From: Palsa-1447 sp964509885
GTDB taxonomy: Bacteria > Verrucomicrobiota > Verrucomicrobiia > Opitutales > Opitutaceae
Reading direction: 5' to 3'
Assembly (NCBI GenBank): GCA_964509885.1
Contig: CAZDZL010000051.1
Span: 1 to 24,703 of the forward strand
Length of the DNA stretch: 24,703 bases
Shown piece after piece: positions 21,574-24,703 of this stretch. Under the pieces are notes generated by a model. It did not search any database. It was not told where the DNA came from and saw only the letters and a program-made list of their open reading frames with translations. The position numbers were made by a program, and so were the translations under genes. Every line of letters starts with the position of its first letter. Within the stretch, counting starts at the first letter, position 1.

Positions 21574-22116
21574 TCACAGATCAAATATTTTCGCCCTATC
21601 CTCGAGGCCGATTTGTCGAAGACCTGCTGCGAACACCCTGCATGCTTCCGAAAGGTATTCCCTCTCGTTTCCTGTAAACCGCGACGCATCCGGCAATACC
21701 GGTTCAAGGAAATGCGAACCCTCTTCCCACTTATTCTGCGCCGCGAGAGTTACAGATAGTTCTACGCGACAGCGATCTGTGTCCAGGTTGTCTGGTTTCA
21801 ATATCTTTTCATCAAGAATAAGAGAATTCCGCAGAAGCTCTTCCGCCTCCCCGAATTTGTGAAGATGTCGCTTAATCCGCCCGAGGTTGTACTCGTCCTG
21901 TGCGATGAGCAAATCTCCTAGATCACCAATGTGATCGTTTACCAAAGCACGGTAATACGTCACTTCCGCAGCGTTTAGATTACCGTTCCGCTCCGCGACT
22001 TGGCCGTCCTCCAAATACCGATCGTGCGTAACGCGATTCAACGGGTTCGCGCAACCAGCAATGCAAAGCGTTGCGAATGCGAGGAGCAGTCGACATGTCG
22101 GTCCGTGTACAAACAT
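21574..22116 (-). CDS. TPR-like lipoprotein, cassette gene (180 aa)
   Basis: A predicted lipoprotein: MFVHGPTCRLLLAFATLCIA then GC, with lipobox cysteine at residue 22. The rest is helical and fits about three tetratricopeptide-like repeats: DGQVAERNGNLNAAEVTYYR, DEYNLGRIKRHLHKFGEAEE followed by LLRNSL, and LSVTLAAQNKWEEGSHFLEP. TPR lipoproteins serve as scaffolds at the membrane; the partner is unknown. The ATG at 22116 is 11 bp from attC-11; an in-frame extension to 22197 would run through attC-11 and hide the signal peptide. The stop is 22 bp before attC-10. Exported proteins are frequent in chromosomal integron cassettes. Confidence 0.8.
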   Translation of the reverse strand: MFVHGPTCRLLLAFATLCIAGCANPLNRVTHDRYLEDGQVAERNGNLNAAEVTYYRALVNDHIGDLGDLLIAQDEYNLGRIKRHLHKFGEAEELLRNSLILDEKILKPDNLDTDRCRVELSVTLAAQNKWEEGSHFLEPVLPDASRFTGNEREYLSEACRVFAAGLRQIGLEDRAKIFDL

Positions 22117-22127
22117 GAGTTTGGGCT

Positions 22128-22223
22128 GCCGAACGTTGAAATGACACGCGCTAACGATGGCGCGGCTCCAGCCCCGCAGAAGCCGTGCCTGAGGCAAGCG
22201 TCGGGACCGATGATTGGTTAGCC
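22128..22223 (-). repeat. attC-11
   Basis: A 96-bp attC. R'' is GGCTAAC and holds the TAA stop of the toxin gene; R' is GTTCGGC. The right half reads GCCTGAGGCAAGCGTCGGGA. Confidence 0.95.
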
Positions 22224-22478
22224 CTTTTTGATGAGGCGTTCATATTCGGTGTGAGTTCCAATCCAAAACCAAACCAGGTCATTGCCACTTTCGACCGCCA
22301 GAGCCCGCACCCAAGGATTTACGCGAGCTGAACGAAACCTACCAACTTTCTTAAAACGTAGTGAGGGATGAGATGGATCGGCCTTTAGTAGTGCAAACTG
22401 CCGATCGGCTTGCTCTCGCACCTCCTGGGGAAGCGAATGGTAACACGTCCAATATCTCGAGGACGCGAAGTGGTTCAC
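22218..22478 (-). CDS. ParE-superfamily-like toxin (86 aa), cassette gene
   Basis: A small protein with the pattern FASSRYWTCYHSLPQEVREQ, ADRQFALLKADPSHPSLRFK, KVGRFRSARVNPWVRALAVE and DLVWFWIGTHTEYERLI. This is a widespread ParE/RelE-like family in which the ending W-I-G-x-H-x-x-Y-x-x-L replaces the classic toxin tail. Toxic activity is not proved here; it is supported by the antitoxin-like gene just upstream. It starts with GTG at 22478, overlapping the upstream TGA as GTGA (22475-22478), so translation should be coupled. The TAA stop lies in R'' of attC-11. Confidence 0.8.
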   Translation of the reverse strand: MNHFASSRYWTCYHSLPQEVREQADRQFALLKADPSHPSLRFKKVGRFRSARVNPWVRALAVESGNDLVWFWIGTHTEYERLIKKG

Positions 22479-22654
22479 AACCGCTTCGTCTTACTGGAAC
22501 GATGCTCCTGAAGTGCCTCCTCCGCCACATGGTCAAGATTGCCAGATACAGCATCGCGCTCGATATCGCGCTCCCAAATCCAACTGCGTAGCTCAGCAAT
22601 CTCCGTCTCGCTCAGTTTCGAGATGGCGGCTTCGATTTCTTGAACGGTACTCAC
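22475..22654 (-). CDS. Antitoxin-like partner (59 aa), GTG start
   Basis: A 59-residue protein below common length cut-offs. It begins M-S-T-V-Q-E-I-E-A-A-I-S-K-L, then SETEIAELRSWIWERDIERD, AVSGNLDHVAEEALQEHRSS and KTKRL. The first half (V-x-E-I-x-x-A-I-x-x-L-x-x-x-E-x-x-x-L-R-x-W) is a well-known antitoxin pattern in ParE-type modules, and the second half looks like the toxin-binding tail. It starts at GTG 22654, 49 bp from attC-12, with a promoter-like pair in the gap. It overlaps the toxin start by GTGA. Confidence 0.82.
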   Translation of the reverse strand: MSTVQEIEAAISKLSETEIAELRSWIWERDIERDAVSGNLDHVAEEALQEHRSSKTKRL

Positions 22655-22661
22655 GAGTAAG

Positions 22662-22689
22662 AGTGTAGAATGCCCGACGGGCTTCGCAA
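22662..22689 (-). promoter_or_regulatory. Candidate promoter of the ParE-like/59-aa cassette
   Basis: On the minus strand TTGCGA (22684-22689) and TACACT (22662-22667) are 16 bp apart. Each matches four of six bases of the sigma-70 consensus. The position, inside the 49-bp gap between attC-12 and the antitoxin GTG, is right for a cassette-borne promoter. Confidence 0.35.
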
Positions 22690-22703
22690 GCTGGCGTTTA
22701 GTG

Positions 22704-22799
22704 GGCTAACGTTGAATTGATCCGCCCTAAGGATGGCGCGCCGGCTGCCTCGCAGCAGGCGGGCCTGACGCAAGGGTCGGATCCGCCGATTGGTTAGCC
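22704..22799 (-). repeat. attC-12
   Basis: A 96-bp attC. R'' is GGCTAAC and R' is GTTAGCC. The frame of the upstream BrnA-like gene crosses R'' out of phase with its TAA and continues for about 24 codons inside the site. The terminal hairpin is GGCTGCCTCGCAGCAGGC. Confidence 0.95.
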
Positions 22800-23047
22800 T
22801 TCCTACTGCTTCTGCCCGTTAGACATTCCGAGATCCAAAACTTAATCACTGATTGGCGCGGAACACCTAGGCGCCCGGCCTCCTGATCAAGCGACTCGAT
22901 CATCCAAATTGGAAAATCCACATTGACGCGCTGAATTTCGAGAGCCGGACGTCGAGATACGCGAATGTCGAGATGGGCAGACATATCAGCTCCAGAATCA
23001 TGAAGTGCATCGAGTTCCTTCGCTGTCATTTTTCGTTTAGCGGCCAT
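22727..23047 (-). CDS. BrnA-like antitoxin with attC-encoded C-terminal tail
   Basis: A 106-residue BrnA-type antitoxin: KRKMTAKELDALHDSGADMS at the start, DIRVSRRPALEIQRVNVDFP, then the ribbon-helix-helix (VNVDFPIWMIESLDQEAGRL, GVPRQSVIKFWISECL). The antitoxin body ends near LTGRSS; residues 83-106 (K-A-N-Q-S-A-D-P-T-L-A-S-G..) come from attC-12 because the frame passes R'' as C-TAA-C out of phase. The tail ends at a TAG inside the attC. Its start overlaps the BrnT stop by 11 bp. The tail may be neutral or may affect stability; unknown. Confidence 0.88.
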   Translation of the reverse strand: MAAKRKMTAKELDALHDSGADMSAHLDIRVSRRPALEIQRVNVDFPIWMIESLDQEAGRLGVPRQSVIKFWISECLTGRSSRKANQSADPTLASGPPAARQPARHP

Positions 23048-23300
23048 AATATTTTTTCTCTTCGTTCTCCCGAGCGCGTCGCACGGAAATTATTCGAATA
23101 TTCTCGTTTCGATGGGTGATGAATGCCGACCAGACTCTATCGCCAATTATTCCGACGACTTGGCTCCGAGGTTCGTCGGAGCTTAGCGCTGGGGTTTCCA
23201 TGCGCAAAACGTCGTCCCAAAGTGCTTGGGCTGCAATAAAGTCGATACCATGTTTTGCCTTGTTGGAGGACGACTTGGCTTCGTCGAACTCAAAATTCAT
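23037..23300 (-). CDS. BrnT-like ribonuclease toxin (87 aa)
   Basis: A short BrnT: MNFEFDEAKSSSNKAKHGID, FIAAQALWDDVLRMETPALS, SQVVGIIGDRVWSAFITHRN and the hallmark ENIRIISVRRARENEEKKYY. It has the F-E-F-D...N...K-H-G-I-D-F core and lacks only a few residues of the usual length. The ATG at 23300 is 90 bp from attC-13. Three GGTAT/ATACC half-sites (23302-23328) and a TTGACA (23330-23335) lie directly in front of it, consistent with BrnA-controlled transcription. It is clearly different from the other BrnT in this array. Confidence 0.92.
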   Translation of the reverse strand: MNFEFDEAKSSSNKAKHGIDFIAAQALWDDVLRMETPALSSDEPRSQVVGIIGDRVWSAFITHRNENIRIISVRRARENEEKKYYGR

Positions 23301-23301
23301 C

Positions 23302-23335
23302 GGTATAGAAAGGATACCTTTTTGGTATATGTCAA
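23302..23335 (-). promoter_or_regulatory. Candidate operator and -35 element of the second brnTA cassette
   Basis: On the minus strand a perfect TTGACA (23330-23335) is followed by ATACC-N5-GGTAT-N7-ATACC, that is half-sites at 23324-23328, 23314-23318 and 23302-23306. Alternating half-sites with 5- and 7-bp spacers just before the toxin ATG are what an RHH repressor such as BrnA would bind. No clear -10 at the standard distance from TTGACA; TATA-rich sequence is present on both sides. Confidence 0.45.
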
Positions 23336-23390
23336 GCTGCCCGCTTTATCTGCCCCTGGGCAACGAATTAGGCACGGCGCGATCGGGGAA

Positions 23391-23485
23391 GGCTAACGTT
23401 GAATTGATCCGCGCTAACGAAGGCGCGACTCTGCGCCGCAGGGGGCGTGACCGAGGCAAGCGCCGGATCCGTCGATTAGTTAGCC
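23391..23485 (-). repeat. attC-13
   Basis: A 95-bp attC. R'' is GGCTAAC, followed directly by TAA, which closes the upstream membrane-protein frame (N-A-A-N-stop). R' is GTTAGCC. The hairpin is short, CTGCGCCGCAG. Confidence 0.95.
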
Positions 23486-23862
23486 GCATTTGAATTGAAC
23501 GTTTTCACGCTGACTTCGCTATATTTCATCCATTCCAAATAGAGCTGCACCAACAAGAACATAAATGCGAACGAGCTGAGGCACCATGCTGCCCTATTGT
23601 TGATCCGAATCGCCCACTTGAGGACGAGAACGATCATGAGTATAACGCTTCCCGTTTGGACAAAGATCCGCATCCGCCGTTGCTGCTCCGTAAGTGTCTC
23701 GATCGCGGCCTTCGTTTTCTTGAGAAGCCAAAAACTCAATGAGATAGGTATCGAAATGAGCCAAATGTGAGTGCCGTAGCCGTATAGGGCTATGATCGTG
23801 AACGTCGAACACGCGTCAAAGGCCAGGACACCAAGAAACGATTTAGTGAAGAACTTCGTCAC
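23476..23862 (-). CDS. Membrane protein (128 aa), cassette gene
   Basis: Three to four hydrophobic stretches: about residues 8-28 (FLGVLAFDACSTFTIIALYG), 32-48 (HIWLISIPISLSFWLLK), 68-86 (VQTGSVILMIVLVLKWAI) and 92-111 (WCLSSFAFMFLLVQLYLEW). A charged loop (KKTKAAIETLTEQQRRMR) joins the second and third. The family is not recognised. The start is a GTG at 23862 that directly touches attC-14 (23863), so its ribosome-binding site, if any, must lie inside the attC. The stop (TAA) overlaps attC-13. This is the tightest cassette in the array. Confidence 0.7.
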   Translation of the reverse strand: MTKFFTKSFLGVLAFDACSTFTIIALYGYGTHIWLISIPISLSFWLLKKTKAAIETLTEQQRRMRIFVQTGSVILMIVLVLKWAIRINNRAAWCLSSFAFMFLLVQLYLEWMKYSEVSVKTFNSNAAN

Positions 23863-23958
23863 GGCTAACGTTGAATTAATCCGCGTTAAGGATGGCGCGG
23901 CTGGTGCTCCGCACCAGCCGTGCCCGACGCGAACGTCGGATCAGTCGATTGGTAAGGG
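23863..23958 (-). repeat. attC-14
   Basis: A 96-bp attC. R' is GTTAGCC; R'' is CCCTTAC (one base off the AAC triplet). The terminal hairpin GGCTGGTGCTCCGCACCAGCC is a perfect 8-9 bp stem. It closes the MazF-like cassette, whose gene stops 45 bp before it. Confidence 0.94.
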
Positions 23959-24003
23959 ATGTCTGGCAAATCGGCCACGGAGTTGAATGAGGACTTGAAC
24001 GGA

Positions 24004-24321
24004 TTAGAGGTCGAAAGCATAGCGCAACGCCGTCTTGACCGCCGAATGCTGTTCAACCGTGAGACTACCGAGCCTCCTGATCAATTTCTCGTTACCTACC
24101 GCCACGGTTCCTTGAACGTTAGCCCACGACTGTTCGCGCAGGAATGCGCACCTCTCAATTTCCACCTCATAACGCGACCCGCGATTCTTGGTCGTAAAGG
24201 GCACGCAAAGGCTGAGGGCACGTGGGGCTTCGGGATCGTGCCTCGAAACGACCACCATGGGGCGCACCTTGGCTACCATCCCGAGGTCTACGAAATAGAC
24301 TTCTCCAGGAGCCGGGCTCAT
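24004..24321 (-). CDS. MazF/PemK-like endoribonuclease toxin (105 aa)
   Basis: A MazF/PemK-family toxin: SPAPGEVYFVDLGMVAKVRP (the G-x-V-Y-x-V-D-x-G and R-P motifs), MVVVSRHDPEAPRALSLCVP, FTTKNRGSRYEVEIERCAFL, and VQGTVAVGNEKLIRRLGSLT. MazF toxins are sequence-specific single-strand RNases. The core R-P-x-x-V-V-S motif is intact. It starts 4 bp inside the antitoxin stop (ATGA, 24318-24321). The stop is 45 bp before attC-14. Its antitoxin belongs to the RelB/DinJ class, not the usual MazE class, so the pair appears mixed. Confidence 0.88.
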   Translation of the reverse strand: MSPAPGEVYFVDLGMVAKVRPMVVVSRHDPEAPRALSLCVPFTTKNRGSRYEVEIERCAFLREQSWANVQGTVAVGNEKLIRRLGSLTVEQHSAVKTALRYAFDL

Positions 24322-24545
24322 TCGTCATTGCGTCGCATAACCGAATAGTAGTGCCCATCCGACGGAAGCAGATCTGCGTTATCCCGCTCAGTTACCATGA
24401 ACGGGAGGCCTTTGCGTAGCTCAATCTGCGCATAAAGCATGTTGATCGCTTGAGCCGGCGTTACGCCAAGCTTACGAAGGACAGACTCGGCGCGTCGTTT
24501 GCGAGTAGCGTCGACGCGGGCACGAAGTATTGTTGATGGAGGCAT
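24318..24545 (-). CDS. RelB/DinJ-like antitoxin paired with a MazF-like toxin (75 aa)
   Basis: A 75-residue antitoxin with the RelB/DinJ core: ILRARVDATRKRRAESVLRK (the V-D-x-x-x-K-x-x-A-x-x-x-L pattern), LGVTPAQAINMLYAQIELRK, GLPF, followed by MVTERDNADLLPSDGHYYSV. The core is a ribbon-helix-helix DNA-binding unit; the tail should bind the toxin. RelB/DinJ proteins normally pair with RelE/YafQ toxins. The ATG at 24545 is 61 bp from attC-15, with a perfect inverted repeat just upstream. Antitoxin first, ATGA overlap with the toxin. Confidence 0.88.
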   Translation of the reverse strand: MPPSTILRARVDATRKRRAESVLRKLGVTPAQAINMLYAQIELRKGLPFMVTERDNADLLPSDGHYYSVMRRNDE

Positions 24546-24547
24546 GC

Positions 24548-24568
24548 CACAAAAAGAGCCTTTTTGTG
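24548..24568 (-). promoter_or_regulatory. Perfect inverted repeat before the RelB/DinJ-like gene
   Basis: CACAAAAAG, three bases, then CTTTTTGTG: a perfect 9-bp inverted repeat 2 bp upstream of the antitoxin ATG. It suits an operator for autorepression by the ribbon-helix-helix antitoxin. It could also form an RNA hairpin over the start codon. Confidence 0.45.
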
Positions 24569-24606
24569 TCTCATTGCAATCACCATTTCCTGACGAGCCT
24601 CGACAT

Positions 24607-24702
24607 CCCTAACGTTGAGGTGAACCGCCCTAACGAGGGCGCGACTCTTGCCCCGCAGGAGGCGTGACCGAGGAAAGGGTCGGTTCCGGCGATTGGTTAG
24701 AT
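24607..24702 (-). repeat. attC-15 (belongs to the next cassette, mostly outside the window)
   Basis: A 96-bp attC at the right edge. On the minus strand R'' is ATCTAAC and R' is GTTAGGG. The centre has CTCTTGCCCCGCAGGAG. It belongs to a cassette whose gene lies beyond 24703, showing that the array continues to the right. Confidence 0.94.
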
Positions 24703-24703
24703 C

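Larger units (their letters stand above)
16300..24703 (-). mobile_element. Distal part of a chromosomal integron cassette array (14 cassettes, 15 attC)
   Basis: Fifteen attC sites, most exactly 96 bp, lie between short genes that are all on the minus strand. Each begins on the + strand with a GCCTAAC-like box and ends with a GTTAGGC-like box around a shared imperfect palindrome. Polarity is shown by two facts: stop codons of several genes lie in the box at the high-coordinate end of an attC, and on the minus strand the sites end in TCAACGTTAG(R), like the 3' end of classic attC sites. The integrase and attI should therefore lie right of the window. Uniform attC sites are known for sedentary chromosomal integrons. 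The block has lower GC than the genes to its left. No integrase is visible here. Confidence 0.93.

Overview
The window comes from a very GC-rich bacterial chromosome with tightly packed housekeeping genes on its left. It ends in a long, clearly less GC-rich array of integron gene cassettes on its right. The lineage is inferred. Gene style (the GDAA-type thiamine site of DXS, HemW beside an IPT-like lipoprotein, a family of tiny integrase-arm-like proteins) reminds me of Verrucomicrobiota (Opitutales-like), but no rRNA or other decisive marker is present.

Region 1 (1-10401), core genome: the 3' end of sucD; two family-2 glycosyltransferases on the minus strand; a structured RNA ending in a strong terminator, followed by a 74-aa integrase-arm-like protein; hemW diverging from an IPT/TIG-like lipoprotein gene; xseB and dxs with overlapping start and stop; an alpha/beta hydrolase diverging from mutS. 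Convergent neighbours share stop-codon bases.

Region 2 (10415-16252), accessory block, all minus strand: a pyrimidine-dimer glycosylase-like gene, a conserved hypothetical, a decayed YciI-like gene, two small exported proteins, three separate RibD_C/DHFR-like reductases, a DUF1801 protein, a membrane protein and a PhnB/VOC-like protein. Several genes overlap by an ATGA or similar junction.

Region 3 (16300-24703), cassette array of a chromosomal (sedentary-type) integron: 15 attC sites, nearly all exactly 96 bp and strongly alike, separate 14 complete cassettes. Cassette genes and attC polarity both point to the minus strand, so the integrase and attI should lie beyond the right edge and the window shows the distal end of the array. 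From distal to proximal the cassettes carry: an 81-aa hypothetical, an isochorismatase-like hydrolase, two GNAT acetyltransferases, BrnT/BrnA, a DUF5946 protein, a 101-aa membrane protein, a ParE-like toxin with antitoxin, a 111-aa hypothetical, a TPR-like lipoprotein, a second ParE-like toxin with a 59-aa antitoxin, a second BrnT/BrnA, a 128-aa membrane protein, and a RelB/DinJ-like antitoxin with a MazF-like toxin.

Three patterns stand out. (1) Toxin-antitoxin cassettes keep 48-97 bp between the preceding attC and the first start codon, with promoter- or operator-like sequence there, while every other cassette keeps only 0-17 bp. (2) Three cassette proteins read through into the attC, always in the same frame, and gain a similar 22-24 residue tail. 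(3) The two most distal attC sites have lost the GTT crossover core, so the tail end of the array appears locked and eroding into the chromosome.
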